Assembly: GCA_017431945.1 (NCBI GenBank)
Contig: JAFRJZ010000026.1
Location: 1 to 64,000, forward strand
Source: Candidatus Saccharimonadota bacterium
GTDB lineage: Bacteria > Patescibacteriota > Saccharimonadia > Saccharimonadales > Saccharimonadaceae
Reading direction: 5' to 3'
Length of the DNA: 64,000 nucleotides
Positions within the stretch are counted from its first letter, which is position 1; each line of letters begins with the position of its first letter. The position numbers were made by a program, and so were the translations under genes. Positions 1 to 9,411 of this stretch are shown here, piece after piece. Under the pieces are notes generated by a model. The model was not told the DNA's origin, did not search any database, and saw nothing but the letters and a program-made list of their open reading frames with translations.

Positions 1-17
1 CTGTTAAACTTTTCATA

Positions 18-83
18 GGAACAATCCTTTCTATAAATTAGTTGTTATTGCTAACTACTATTTTATAGGATTGTTCCTTTTTT
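18..83 (+). terminator. hairpin with T-run, plus-strand terminator
   Basis: An 11-bp inverted repeat (GGAACAATCCT at 18-28, AGGATTGTTCC at 67-77) is followed by a run of six T on the plus strand. It would end a plus-strand transcript coming from left of the window; the minus strand has no T-run. The rest of 84-157 is AT-rich and shows no gene. Confidence 0.55.
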
Positions 84-157
84 GTTTCCTTTCACCTATT
101 CTTACTTTTAATTTATTTCTTAATTCTTTAACTAAGCCTTTGAATTGCCGTATTCAC

Positions 158-314
158 GGAAACGGGTCCTGTCGTCGCATTTTCCCCCACTGCGCTAACG
201 CTTGTGGGGGTCCCCCAAGCGACGCCACCCGTTTCCTTGCTAATCGGCATTTCTCAAGTGGCGCCACCCGCGACCTTGTCATCCGACATCCCCCAAGCGG
301 CGTCACCAGTTTCC
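158..314 (+). repeat. palindromic element family 2, copy 1, with degenerate extra right halves
   Basis: Core at 158-236: arms GGAAAC (158-163) and GTTTCC (231-236) enclose GGGTCCTGTCGTCGCATTTT, an inner CCCCC...GGGGG hairpin and TCCCCCAAGCGACGCCACCC. Two further degenerate right halves (AAGTGGCGCCACCC and AAGCGGCGTCACCA) follow up to the rpoC stop, so the locus looks like a decayed nested insertion. It fills the space downstream of rpoC. Other copies lie at 36984, 40757 and 60473. Confidence 0.8.
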
Positions 315-3300
315 TTAAACTTCCGCTATTTCCTCGGGAGTGGGTTGGTCGATTGGGTGAACTCCGGTGCCGACTGGAATCTTGCGGCCGATGATGACGT
401 TTTCCTTCAAGCCAGTGAGGTGATCGACACGACCGTTAATGGCAGCGTTGATAAGCACACGCGTGGTATCTTGGAAGGAAGCAGCCGACAAGAAGGAATC
501 GGACCAAATCGAGACCTTGGTAATACCGAGTAGAAGTGGGGTAAAGGTGGCAGGATTTTTGCCCTCTTTTTCTAGCTCTTCATTTTCGGTGATTACGGCG
601 GACTTGGAGACGATATCACCCGACACGAAGGTAGAATCGCCTGGTTCGTCAATCAAAACCCGACTAAACATCTGGCGAACGATAATTTCAAGGTGTTTAG
701 CGGAAATCTCGTGACCTTGGGCGGCGTAAACAGCGGTGACATCATTCATGATATAACGCGCCGTAGCTTCGGCGCCCTTGTATTTCAAGAGATCTTGGAG
801 ATTTAAGGAACCAGCAGTGATACGATCACCGGCTTCAACGGTATCGCCAGACTTGACTACGAGTTCGGCGTCACCAGGAATTTCTAGGCGGACAGGGGCA
901 CTGGCGTTAGCGACAACGATAATTGCGTCGTCAACAAGTTCGGCAATGCCCGCGCAAGGCGATTTGAGCGATTCACCACCACGAGGTTTATTGGTGAGAG
1001 CTTCACCAGCCTTGACGGTAGCACCATCTTTGACCTTGGGCTTACGACCTTCAAGTGGCAAGCGAGTGGTTTCGCCAGCCTCGGGAGTGACTTGGACTAC
1101 ATAATGATTGCCATCTTCCCAAAGTTCAACAACACCGGTGACTGGACTGACCCAAGCTTGACCCTTAGGGGTACGGGCTTCAAGTAGCTCCTCAACACGC
1201 GGGAGACCGCGGGCGATAGCGCCAGAACCAGCCGAACCAGAGCTGTGCTTGGTGTCAAGCGTCAGCTGAGTACCTGGCTCGCCAAGGGACTGGGCGGCGA
1301 TAACGCCGACCGGTTCGGCCGAAGCGACTAATTCACGCGTAGCCATATCAACACCGTAAGCCTTGCGGGGGATACCCTTGACGGCGGTAGTGGTGAGTAC
1401 AGACTGAATCTTGACAGCGTCAATTTTGTCGTCGTTTTCAATTTGTTCAGCAATTTCCTTAGTAATCAGCTGGTCGGCTTCAAGGTAGCCTGGAATCGGC
1501 TCGGCAGTATAGCGACCGCTGAGACGAGCGGCAAAGCTGATACCAGTGTAATCAGATTCGGCACGATAAAGGGCAAAACCAGGATCATCAGCCTCTTCAT
1601 CGGTGGTAAAGACATCCTGAGCGACATCTACCAAGCGACGGGTGAGATAACCAGAGTCGGCAGTACGAAGCGCCGTAGACACCTGACCCTGACGCGCACC
1701 ACGAGTAACGATGAAGGATTCCAGGGTATTGAGACCCTTTTTGAAGCTTGATTTAACTGGAAGCTCAATCTCGTTGTTGTTAATATCAACCTGAATACCG
1801 ATTTCGGCGGCAGCCAACTTGATGTTGGAAACCGAACCACGCGCACCGGAGTTTACCATGACGGCGATATCGGTGTCCATCTCGGAAAGTTTACTCTTGA
1901 GAAAATCAGAGATTTCGTTATCAATATCACGCCAGTTAGCAACGGTAAGATTGTAACGCTCTTCTTCGGTAACCATACCTTGGTCAAATTGTTCTTGAAT
2001 CAGAGCAGTCTTGCCATCACCTTCGGCGATGAAATCATCAATCTCGGGGTAGGTCGGATAATCGTCCTTAGCGGTAGAAATAGAGGCGATAGTTTCGTAC
2101 TCAAAGGCGAGGTCTTTGATGGCGTCGGCGGTCTTAACCGTAACTTCGGCACCGTAATCATCAAAGATGTCGGCCATTACTTTCTTTAACTGCTTGCTAG
2201 TCTGGACGCTGTTGTCGTAAGGATAATCCTCAGGCAAAACCTCATTAAAGAAGATACGACCGAGAGTGGTATCGCGAATCTCTTTCTTGGCAAAGACGCG
2301 AATAGGAGTCTGTAAGGCAATAATTCCCTGGTCGTAGGCCATTTCAGCTTCGTAAACCGAGCTAAACGCCTTGACATCCTTAGTGTCGGTGCCAGGTTTG
2401 TCGTAGGTGAGGTAGTAAATACCGAGCACGACATCCTGATAAATCGCTAGTACTGGGGCGCCATCGGCGGGCTTTAAGAGGTTCTTGTCGGCAGCCATCA
2501 ACTCGCGCGCCTCGGCCTGAGCGGCGTTGGACAGAGGTAGATGAACCGCCATCTGGTCACCATCGTAGTCGGCGTTGAAACCGCTCGCGACTAAGGGGTG
2601 AAGCTGAATAGCTTTACCGTCTATGAGTTTAGGCTGGAACGCCTGAACTGACAAGCGGTGAAGTGACGGAGCGCGGTTTAAGAGGACATATTTGCCCTTA
2701 ATACACTCATCAAGTGCATCCCAGATAACTGGCTCGCCAGCGTCAATCATACGCGAAGCAGCGCGAATATTGGCGGCCTTTTCATTGCGCACTAACCAAC
2801 TGATAACAAAGGGTTTAAAGAGTTCTAGTGCCATCTGCTTAGGCAAGCCACATTGGTTGAGTTTGAGTTCTGGGCCGACGACGATTACCGAGCGACCAGA
2901 GTAATCAACACGCTTACCGAGCAAGTTTTGACGGAAGCGACCTTGTTTACCCTTGAGAAGATCAGAAATTGATTTGAGTTTGCGACGACCGTTTTGGGAA
3001 CTGGCAGCACGCGAACCATGAGTGGCAGAATTATCAATCAAAGCGTCAACGGCCTCTTGGAGAATGCGCATTTCATTGCGACAAATCACCGCGGGAGCGT
3101 TGAGACTGATTAACTTCTTGAGACGATTATTACGGTTAATCACACGACGATAGAGGTCGTTAAGATCAGAGGCGGCAAAACGGCCACCAGGTAAAGAAAT
3201 CATCGGGCGTAAATCTGGAGGAATCACCGGAACGACTGAGAGAATGAGATCAGTCGGCTTGATACCAGCAGATTCCATACCCTCGAGGGTTTTGAGGCGT

Positions 3301-4124
3301 TTGATGATTTTCTTCTGTTTTTGCCCCTTACAATTGTCGGCTTCCTCGTGGAGCTGAGAAATTAACTCTTTGAGGTCAATTTCTTTGAGCATGGCTTCGA
3401 TAGCGGTAGCACCCATCTCAACAGTGATGAGCTCTTCGTACTCCTCGGGGAGATTACGATAGTCTAACTCAGAGATGACACCACCCTTAACCAGGCTGGT
3501 CAAAGTGCGTTTTCTACTGGTGTAATCTTCTTCTAATTCCTCTAATTCCTTGTTTTTAGCCGTTTCTAGGGCTTTTTGGTCTGCACCTTCCTCTTTGCTG
3601 GCTTTTTCGTAACGTAAGGCTATAGCGTCGCGTGCGGCGGTCGTTTGAGCCTCTAAATCGGTCAAAACTTGGCCAATTTGCTCAGTTTTGGCGTCAATAA
3701 TTAGATAAGAGGCGAAATAAACCACTTTTTCAATGTTTTTGACGGTAAGATCGAGTAAAGTACTGAGAGCGCTCGGGGTACCGCGCATAAACCAAATGTG
3801 AACCACAGGGGCGGCAAGGGCAATGTGACCCATGCGCTCACGACGGGCAATAGATTTGGTAACTAGATTACCCTCTTTGTCAACAGCGGCCTCACGCGAG
3901 CGAACACCCTTGATCTTGGCATCGTGAGGGTTGATATCCTTGACTGGGCCAAAGATACGCTCACAGAACAGGCCGTCGCGTTCGGGTTTTTGCGTGCGAT
4001 AGTTGATAGTTTCGGGCTTCAACACCTCACCGTAGCTCCAATTTAAGATATCTTCTTTACTGGCTACTGATAAGCGAATGGCATCAAAGTCGCTGGCACT
4101 AATAAAATTATCCATCCAAGCCAT
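315..4124 (-). CDS. rpoC: DNA-directed RNA polymerase subunit beta'
   Basis: Beta' subunit of the core RNA polymerase, 1269 aa, directly downstream of rpoB with a 2-nt gap; the rpoB end (GAGGAGATG) supplies the Shine-Dalgarno. Seen: the N-terminal block SYGEVLKPETINYRT, the catalytic Mg-binding loop as NADYDGDQMAVH (Tyr where NADFDGD is usual), the bridge/trigger region and the C-terminal EPVGVIAAQSLGEPGTQLT block. Odd: the N-terminal zinc site (normally four Cys before RRERMGHI) is replaced by a Cys-free stretch, and the second zinc site (normally GVCAKCYG) reads KGIPRKAYG, so neither can bind zinc in the usual way. The stop codon abuts a palindromic element. Confidence 0.98.
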   Translation of the reverse strand: MAWMDNFISASDFDAIRLSVASKEDILNWSYGEVLKPETINYRTQKPERDGLFCERIFGPVKDINPHDAKIKGVRSREAAVDKEGNLVTKSIARRERMGHIALAAPVVHIWFMRGTPSALSTLLDLTVKNIEKVVYFASYLIIDAKTEQIGQVLTDLEAQTTAARDAIALRYEKASKEEGADQKALETAKNKELEELEEDYTSRKRTLTSLVKGGVISELDYRNLPEEYEELITVEMGATAIEAMLKEIDLKELISQLHEEADNCKGQKQKKIIKRLKTLEGMESAGIKPTDLILSVVPVIPPDLRPMISLPGGRFAASDLNDLYRRVINRNNRLKKLISLNAPAVICRNEMRILQEAVDALIDNSATHGSRAASSQNGRRKLKSISDLLKGKQGRFRQNLLGKRVDYSGRSVIVVGPELKLNQCGLPKQMALELFKPFVISWLVRNEKAANIRAASRMIDAGEPVIWDALDECIKGKYVLLNRAPSLHRLSVQAFQPKLIDGKAIQLHPLVASGFNADYDGDQMAVHLPLSNAAQAEARELMAADKNLLKPADGAPVLAIYQDVVLGIYYLTYDKPGTDTKDVKAFSSVYEAEMAYDQGIIALQTPIRVFAKKEIRDTTLGRIFFNEVLPEDYPYDNSVQTSKQLKKVMADIFDDYGAEVTVKTADAIKDLAFEYETIASISTAKDDYPTYPEIDDFIAEGDGKTALIQEQFDQGMVTEEERYNLTVANWRDIDNEISDFLKSKLSEMDTDIAVMVNSGARGSVSNIKLAAAEIGIQVDINNNEIELPVKSSFKKGLNTLESFIVTRGARQGQVSTALRTADSGYLTRRLVDVAQDVFTTDEEADDPGFALYRAESDYTGISFAARLSGRYTAEPIPGYLEADQLITKEIAEQIENDDKIDAVKIQSVLTTTAVKGIPRKAYGVDMATRELVASAEPVGVIAAQSLGEPGTQLTLDTKHSSGSAGSGAIARGLPRVEELLEARTPKGQAWVSPVTGVVELWEDGNHYVVQVTPEAGETTRLPLEGRKPKVKDGATVKAGEALTNKPRGGESLKSPCAGIAELVDDAIIVVANASAPVRLEIPGDAELVVKSGDTVEAGDRITAGSLNLQDLLKYKGAEATARYIMNDVTAVYAAQGHEISAKHLEIIVRQMFSRVLIDEPGDSTFVSGDIVSKSAVITENEELEKEGKNPATFTPLLLGITKVSIWSDSFLSAASFQDTTRVLINAAINGRVDHLTGLKENVIIGRKIPVGTGVHPIDQPTPEEIAEV

Positions 4125-4126
4125 AA

Positions 4127-7100
4127 TTACATCTCCTCTCCGAGGTCAACTGTACCGTCATCTTCGTCGAGATCGTCTCCTGGAGCTTCGTCGTCGACTG
4201 TTTCGGTAAAATCAGCCTCAATTATTTCTGCGCCTTCGGCGTCAAGATCTTCGTCAAGATCAACGAGGTCACCTTCGTTTTGGTTGCGAGCCTCAGACTG
4301 AGCCGCAGCGTAGATGAGTTCGTCGTCCTGAGAGCGTTCAATCTCGCGGGAAGTTTGTTCAATCACATCGCTGGCGTCGTTAGAACTGCCATGATCGAGT
4401 AGGTCAACTTTGAGACCAAGGCCTTGGAACTCCTTGACCAAGACATTAAAGCCTTCGGGGAGTTTAGGACCTTCAATTGGCTCGTTCTTGATAATAGCTT
4501 CGTAAGCCTTAGCACGGCCATAGACATCATCAGACTTGATAGTGAGCATCTCTTGGAGAGTGGTAGCAGCACCGTAAGCTTCAAGTGCCCAAACCTCCAT
4601 CTCACCAAAGCGCTGACCACCGTTTTGGGCCTTACCACCGAGTGGTTGTTGGGTAACCATGGTGTAAGGACCAGTGGAACGGGCGTGAATCTTGTCTTCA
4701 ACCATATGGTGAAGTTTGATGATGTGCATAATACCGACCGAGGTACGGCTATTAAACGGTTCGCCGGTGAGACCGTCGTAAAGTTGGACACGACCATCTT
4801 TATCAAAACCGGCTTTTTCAAGCTCTTTATTAATAATTTCATCGGGAACGCCATTGAAAGCGGGGGTGGCAACCTTGTAGCCAAGGGCTTTGGCGGCCAT
4901 ACCAAGATGAGTTTCAAAGAGCTGACCGAGATTCATACGGCTTGGTACACCCATCGGCGAAAGCAGGACATCTACTGGGGTACCGTCGGCCATAAAGGGC
5001 ATATCTTCAACTGGTAGAATGCGCGAGACTACACCCTTGTTACCATGACGACCAGCGAGCTTATCACCGACATCAATTTTGCGCATCTCGGCGACGAAAA
5101 TCTTAATCTGCATAAGCACGCCAGATTTGAGTTCGTGGCCTTGCTCGCGGGTGTAGATGCGAACATCAACTACTTTACCAGAGGTAGCACCATTCATACG
5201 AACAGAGGTATCGCGGACATCCTTGGCTTTTTCGCCAAAGATAGCACGAAGTAAGCGTTCCTCAGAGCTAAGCTCTTGCTCACCCTTAGGAGTAATCTTA
5301 CCAACGAGGATGTCACCAGGATAAACCTCAGAGCCAAGCGTAACGATACCATCTTCACCGAGGTGGCGGAGCGAACGCTCAGGGACATTGGGAATATCGC
5401 GAGTAACCTGCTCGGGACCAAGCTTGGTGTCGCGGACTTCTACATCGTAATCTTTGATGTTGATAGAGGTGAGTTCGTCGTTTTCAACTAGGCGCGAAGA
5501 GATGACGATAGCGTCATCCATGTTGTAACCGCGCCAAGGCATAAAGGCAACGACAAGGTTCTTGCCAAGGGCTAATTCACCATCCTCAACCGAGGCGCCC
5601 TCAATAATAACATCGCCTTTTTTGACTTTTTGGCCACGCACGACCTTGGTGCGTTGGTTATAACAACGGCCTTCGTTAGTTTTTTCAAAATGTTTGACTT
5701 TGTATTCTTTTTCGCCGCCTTTGTCATATTTGATGACAACTGAGACAGCGTCAGATTTTTTAACGGTACCTGGACCTTCGGCGAGTATCAACTGAGAGGT
5801 GTTGAGAGCAACTTCGTGTTCAATACCGGTACCGACGATAGGGTTACTGTTTCTAAGCAGAGGGACGGCTTGCTTCTGCATGGCGCAGGCCATCAAAGAG
5901 CGGTCAACGCGATTCTTCTCAACAAATGGAATCAGGCTAGCAGAAACACCGAGAATCTCCTTGTGGACGGCATCAATATGGGTAACATATTTGGCTTCAA
6001 CCTGGCTAGGCTTGCCATGGACACGAGCCGAGACCCATTCCTCAACAAATTTGCCATTTTTGTCAAGTTTGACTGAGGCGTCGGCGATCACCATGTTGTC
6101 TTCGGCAGCGGCGTCAACATAGATAACCTCATCAGTAACCTTACCGTTTTTGACGACGCGGTAAGGGGCTTCAATGAAGCCGTACTTATTGACCCGAGCG
6201 TAAGTGGCGAGATTAAGCACGAGACCGACATTGGCGCCCTCAGGAGTCTCAACAGTACAAATACGGCCATAGTGGGTAGGGTGAGCATCACGCACATCAA
6301 AACCGGCGCGTTCGCGGGTGAGGCCACCAGGACCCATAGAACTAAGACGACGCTTGTGAGAAAGCTCAGCAAAGGGGTTCGCTTCGTCCATTAACTGAGA
6401 TAGTTGTGAGCTGGTAAAGAACTCCTTGACCGCAGCGACTACTGGGCGAGAGTTGAGTAGTTGAGCTGGAGTAGCTTCCTCGGGGTTGACCATTGACATA
6501 CGGTCTAAAATATTGCGCTGTAAACGGAGCATACCGAGGCGGAACTGGCGCTGGACCAACTCACCGACCAATTTAACGCGACGATTGCTGAGTGAATCAA
6601 TGTCGTCGGCTGGCTCCTGAGTGTTATTAAGGCGGATAATTTCGCTAATGATGGCAAAAACATCATCCATTTGGAGAGTACGGTGCTTGCTGTCATTAGG
6701 GGTGTCAAACCCGAGCCTGATATTAAGCTTAAAACGGCCAACATCAGAGCTGTCGTAACGCTTGGGATCAAAGAAAGCCCGCTCAATCATCTGCTTGGCG
6801 TTCTCAACAGTAGCGAGGTCGCCAGGACGCAAACGACGATAGACCTCAATCAATGCTTCGGATTGATTGCTAGTGGTATCTTTTTCAAGAGTAGCGTCAA
6901 TGTAGCTAATCTCGCCAGTGTCAATCTTTTCAAAATGTTTCTTGATTTCAGAATCTTTGCTAACGCCGAGAGCGCGCAAGAAAGTAGTGACTGGAATCTT
7001 GCGACGGCGGTCAATTTTGACACTGATACAACCATTGGTGGCGGTCTCAAACTCTAGCCAAGCCCCGCGACCGGGGATGACTTTGGCGCCGTAATAGTTG

Positions 7101-7558
7101 CGAGTGTCAATGGTGGTGCTATTGAAAAATACACCAGCCGAACGAATAAGTTGCGATACAATCACACGCTCAGTACCGTTGATAATAAAAGTAGCGCGGT
7201 CAGTCATCCAGGGATAATTACCGAAGTAAATCTCCTGTTCTTTGACCTCGCCAGTAGTCTTATTAGTAAGCTCCACATTGACATGCAAAGCTGACTCATA
7301 AGTACTGAGGTTGTATTTAGCTTCGTGTTCATTCTCGGCTGGCGCTTTAAAGTGATAATCTTTAAAGCGTAATGAAAACTTTTGCCCGGTGTAGTCATCG
7401 ATCGGATTGATTTCGTTGAAAATCTCTCGCAGACCGTTTTTGACAAAATCTTCCCAACTGTCCTTTTGATGGGCAATCAAATCAGGGACGGGAAGCGACT
7501 GGTCGCCTTCGGTGAAAAACACACGACCAGTTTGCTTGTTTTTAGTCTTTACTTCCAC
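4127..7558 (-). CDS. rpoB: DNA-directed RNA polymerase subunit beta
   Basis: Beta subunit of RNA polymerase, 1143 aa. The start is GTG (7558-7556), reading MEVKTKNK, after an AGAGGT Shine-Dalgarno. Seen: the rifampicin region SSQLSQLMDEANPFAELSHK with the Asp, His and Ser positions associated with drug sensitivity kept, followed by GPGGLTRERAGF; NMDDAIVISSRL; GDKLAGRHGNKGVVS; and the C-terminal GGKAQNGGQRFGEMEVWALEA block (spelled here in pieces, continuous in the protein). The last ~70 residues form a very acidic tail (runs of Asp/Glu). It is co-transcribed with rpoC from the promoter at 7682-7710. Confidence 0.98.
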   Translation of the reverse strand: MEVKTKNKQTGRVFFTEGDQSLPVPDLIAHQKDSWEDFVKNGLREIFNEINPIDDYTGQKFSLRFKDYHFKAPAENEHEAKYNLSTYESALHVNVELTNKTTGEVKEQEIYFGNYPWMTDRATFIINGTERVIVSQLIRSAGVFFNSTTIDTRNYYGAKVIPGRGAWLEFETATNGCISVKIDRRRKIPVTTFLRALGVSKDSEIKKHFEKIDTGEISYIDATLEKDTTSNQSEALIEVYRRLRPGDLATVENAKQMIERAFFDPKRYDSSDVGRFKLNIRLGFDTPNDSKHRTLQMDDVFAIISEIIRLNNTQEPADDIDSLSNRRVKLVGELVQRQFRLGMLRLQRNILDRMSMVNPEEATPAQLLNSRPVVAAVKEFFTSSQLSQLMDEANPFAELSHKRRLSSMGPGGLTRERAGFDVRDAHPTHYGRICTVETPEGANVGLVLNLATYARVNKYGFIEAPYRVVKNGKVTDEVIYVDAAAEDNMVIADASVKLDKNGKFVEEWVSARVHGKPSQVEAKYVTHIDAVHKEILGVSASLIPFVEKNRVDRSLMACAMQKQAVPLLRNSNPIVGTGIEHEVALNTSQLILAEGPGTVKKSDAVSVVIKYDKGGEKEYKVKHFEKTNEGRCYNQRTKVVRGQKVKKGDVIIEGASVEDGELALGKNLVVAFMPWRGYNMDDAIVISSRLVENDELTSINIKDYDVEVRDTKLGPEQVTRDIPNVPERSLRHLGEDGIVTLGSEVYPGDILVGKITPKGEQELSSEERLLRAIFGEKAKDVRDTSVRMNGATSGKVVDVRIYTREQGHELKSGVLMQIKIFVAEMRKIDVGDKLAGRHGNKGVVSRILPVEDMPFMADGTPVDVLLSPMGVPSRMNLGQLFETHLGMAAKALGYKVATPAFNGVPDEIINKELEKAGFDKDGRVQLYDGLTGEPFNSRTSVGIMHIIKLHHMVEDKIHARSTGPYTMVTQQPLGGKAQNGGQRFGEMEVWALEAYGAATTLQEMLTIKSDDVYGRAKAYEAIIKNEPIEGPKLPEGFNVLVKEFQGLGLKVDLLDHGSSNDASDVIEQTSREIERSQDDELIYAAAQSEARNQNEGDLVDLDEDLDAEGAEIIEADFTETVDDEAPGDDLDEDDGTVDLGEEM

Positions 7559-7681
7559 AAGTTACCTCTATTATTAGTGTTGATATAATCTTAGCGCCGA
7601 AGATTACTGCTGGGTTTAATGCTCTAAAGTCGCCAAATTTAGAGCATGCATAAAAACACAACACACTGCTTCTTGTCACTC

Positions 7682-7710
7682 ATGATAGCATACTTTTTAA
7701 AAAAAGACAA
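7682..7710 (-). promoter_or_regulatory. rpoBC promoter
   Basis: On the minus strand: TTGTCT (7705-7710), 17-bp spacer, TATCAT (7682-7687) preceded by TGC (extended -10). A leader of about 115 nt follows and contains a TGCTCTAAA...TTTAGAGCA hairpin at about 7620-7646. The -35 lies in the left arm of the palindromic element at 7707-7820. Confidence 0.75.
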
Positions 7711-7820
7711 GAAAACAAACTTTTTTCTCGCGACTTGAATTAGAAAAATGCTCCCTTACGGGTGGCATTTTTCTAATTCAAATCTGACTTAACAAATGCT
7801 CGAAAAAAGTTGTTTTCTTG
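7707..7820 (+). repeat. palindromic element family 3, copy 1
   Basis: AT-rich core: CGACTTGAATTAGAAAAATGC, loop TCCCTTACGGGTG, GCATTTTTCTAATTCAA (spelled in pieces), then ATCTGACTTAACAAATGCTC. The outer arms (7707-7730 and 7801-7820) are complementary over about 20 nt and unique to this copy (ACAAGAAAACAAACTTTTTT against CGAAAAAAGTTGTTTTCTTG). The right arm stops 2 nt before the khpA stop codon. Other copies: 42107, 56190, and a short form at 38582. Confidence 0.85.
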
Positions 7821-7822
7821 CC

Positions 7823-8251
7823 TTAAATATCTAGGTCGTCTAAGTCAGCGAGTTCGGCGCGAGTTTTTTCGGCGAGCTCGGAGTTGTCGTGGTCCTCTTC
7901 GGCTTGCTCTTTGGCCTCTTCCTCGGCGACGGTTTCTTCGACTTCGTCGATAGGCTCGTCAGCCTTGGACTCAGCCTTGCTCTCAGGGGCGCCGGCGATA
8001 TAATCATCAGTGTTGACGATTTTGAGGTTGTAGCGAGCGCCGTTCTTGGTGCCAAGGACGCGAAGTAGGGTACGGATGGACTGGGCGGTAGCACCACGCT
8101 TGCCGATGACACGACCGACATCCTCGGGGTCAACAGTAAGGCTAAGCAATACACCGCGCTCGTCAATGGTGCGCTCAACGGTAACTTTTTCTGGTTTGCT
8201 TACGAGAGTCTTAACGATGAACTCTACAAATTGTTGGTCAATAGTTGACAT
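7823..8251 (-). CDS. khpA: KH-domain RNA-binding protein, KhpA type
   Basis: A small RNA-binding protein, 142 aa. The first ~80 residues form one KH domain with the GxxG motif in VGRVIGKRGATAQSIRTLLR; the last ~55 residues are an acidic Glu/Ala-rich tail, which makes it longer than the usual ~75-80 aa KhpA. KhpA lies next to rpsP in many bacteria, as here, and is associated with RNA chaperone activity and cell-wall growth in Firmicutes (family knowledge). TATAAT with an extended TGC lies 35-40 nt upstream, so it may also be transcribed separately from rpsP. Confidence 0.88.
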   Translation of the reverse strand: MSTIDQQFVEFIVKTLVSKPEKVTVERTIDERGVLLSLTVDPEDVGRVIGKRGATAQSIRTLLRVLGTKNGARYNLKIVNTDDYIAGAPESKAESKADEPIDEVEETVAEEEAKEQAEEDHDNSELAEKTRAELADLDDLDI

Positions 8252-8300
8252 ATCTGATTCTCCGATTAGTTAGTATTTACTCTATTATAGCACAAAATGG

Positions 8301-8735
8301 TTATGCTTCGGCGGGTTTTTCGGCCTCGCTGGGAGCTGGCTCAGTAGATTCAGCTGGTTCGGCGGACTCAGCGGGGGCTTCTGGGGCGGCCTCAGCAGGA
8401 GCTTCTTCGGCGGGAGCCTCTTTGGGCTGATTTTTGCGTAATTTATCAGCGTGCTTGGCTTTGGCCTGCTTCTTGGGAGCTTCCTTGTACCAATCAGGCA
8501 ATTTAATCTTATTTTTCTTCAAAATGAAGGCGACGCGACTAGAAGGCTGGGCGCCATTTTTGAGGTAAAATTCTACCTTTTCTTTGTCAAGAATAGTCTT
8601 TTTGGTATGTGGGTTGTAGTTGCCGACCTCAGCCACAACACGACCCGAGAGAGGGTGGCGCTGGGATTCTTGGACGACTATCCGATACACAGGGTAGTGT
8701 GCTCGGCCATTACGTTGCATACGAATCGCAAGCAT
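8301..8735 (-). CDS. rpsP: 30S ribosomal protein bS16
   Basis: Ribosomal protein bS16 of the small subunit, 144 aa. The N-terminal ~80 residues match the family (MLAIRMQRNGRAHYPVYRIV, GRVVAEVGNYNPH). The C-terminal ~60 residues are a low-complexity Ala/Pro/Glu tail beyond the usual length of 80-90 aa. Such tails recur here (KhpA, RpoB, NusB). SD AAGGAG precedes the ATG. It sits directly upstream of khpA, a common arrangement. Confidence 0.95.
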   Translation of the reverse strand: MLAIRMQRNGRAHYPVYRIVVQESQRHPLSGRVVAEVGNYNPHTKKTILDKEKVEFYLKNGAQPSSRVAFILKKNKIKLPDWYKEAPKKQAKAKHADKLRKNQPKEAPAEEAPAEAAPEAPAESAEPAESTEPAPSEAEKPAEA

Positions 8736-8790
8736 AAAAATCTCCTTAAATGTTAATTAGTTTTATAGTAGCATATTTTTGAAAAAAAGA

Positions 8791-8813
8791 AAAGCCCCCT
8801 TAGTCGGGGGCTT
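8791..8813 (-). terminator. intrinsic terminator of the 8820-9338 gene
   Basis: On the minus strand AAAGCCCCC, loop GACTAA, GGGGGCTTT, followed by a T-rich tract. It ends the upstream hypothetical gene and lies just before the rpsP leader. Confidence 0.85.
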
Positions 8814-8819
8814 TGAAGA

Positions 8820-9338
8820 TTAACGGGTTTTTTTAGGCTTAGGTTTGTAAGGTGGTAAGTCTCTCAAGGAGACTGGCTCGGCCAGATTTTTAATTCTGGT
8901 CTTGATTTTACCACGATAGCTGGCGGCGGTTTTGCCGTCAGTAACGTGCGTATCCAGCCAACCACGACTGATGCTTTCGACGTTCGCCTCCAGACAAAGG
9001 TCATCCAAGACCTCCAAAAGCCTTCTTAATTCCTGCTCGTCTTGGGTAATGTCACGCATGAGTTCGTTAATATTACTATTGTAATATTTTCGAATTACGT
9101 TCATCACCCTGAACTTGGTATTGGGGTTGCTGGCTGTATTATACAACTTACAACGACCCTGATACTTAGACCAGAAATCAATTACCGTTAATGCGGTATT
9201 CCAATACTTCGCCGATAAAGCGTCTGCATTGACGATTTTTTCGCAATCTGGGACGAGTTCGTCGCTCCAAGTGCGCTGGTCATCCGCTTCCTCAATCTTA
9301 AATTGGAGTTGTTCTCCAACTTCGTATTTGTTTGTCAC
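8820..9338 (-). CDS. hypothetical protein, unknown family
   Basis: I do not recognise this protein. I place the start at the GTG at 9338 (MTNKYEVGEQ, 172 aa) because the AGGGGG Shine-Dalgarno sits 8 nt before it; a GTG three codons earlier overlaps that SD. The protein is charged and predicted soluble, mostly helical, with a basic Pro/Lys-rich C terminus (PYKPKPKKTR). There is no signal peptide or membrane segment. It has its own strong promoter and its own terminator, so it is a single-gene unit between rnc and rpsP. Confidence 0.7.
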   Translation of the reverse strand: MTNKYEVGEQLQFKIEEADDQRTWSDELVPDCEKIVNADALSAKYWNTALTVIDFWSKYQGRCKLYNTASNPNTKFRVMNVIRKYYNSNINELMRDITQDEQELRRLLEVLDDLCLEANVESISRGWLDTHVTDGKTAASYRGKIKTRIKNLAEPVSLRDLPPYKPKPKKTR

Positions 9339-9382
9339 ACATATCACCCCCTATCTGTAAAGTACAAACAAACTACACTTTA

Positions 9383-9411
9383 ATTATACCACACTTTGCT
9401 CAAAAAGTCAA
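9383..9411 (-). promoter_or_regulatory. promoter of the 8820-9338 gene
   Basis: TTGACT (9406-9411), 17-bp spacer, TATAAT (9383-9388) on the minus strand: near consensus. The -35 overlaps the last codons of rnc. Confidence 0.85.

Noticed and set aside
71-533. Plus-strand ORFs near the left edge
   Set aside because: They run through the palindromic element and antisense to the rpoC end, have no Shine-Dalgarno and resemble no protein.
7839-8440. Repetitive codons in the khpA and rpsP 3' ends as a possible DNA repeat
   Set aside because: They encode acidic or Ala/Pro/Glu-rich tails; the repetition follows from amino acid composition and no unit recurs elsewhere.
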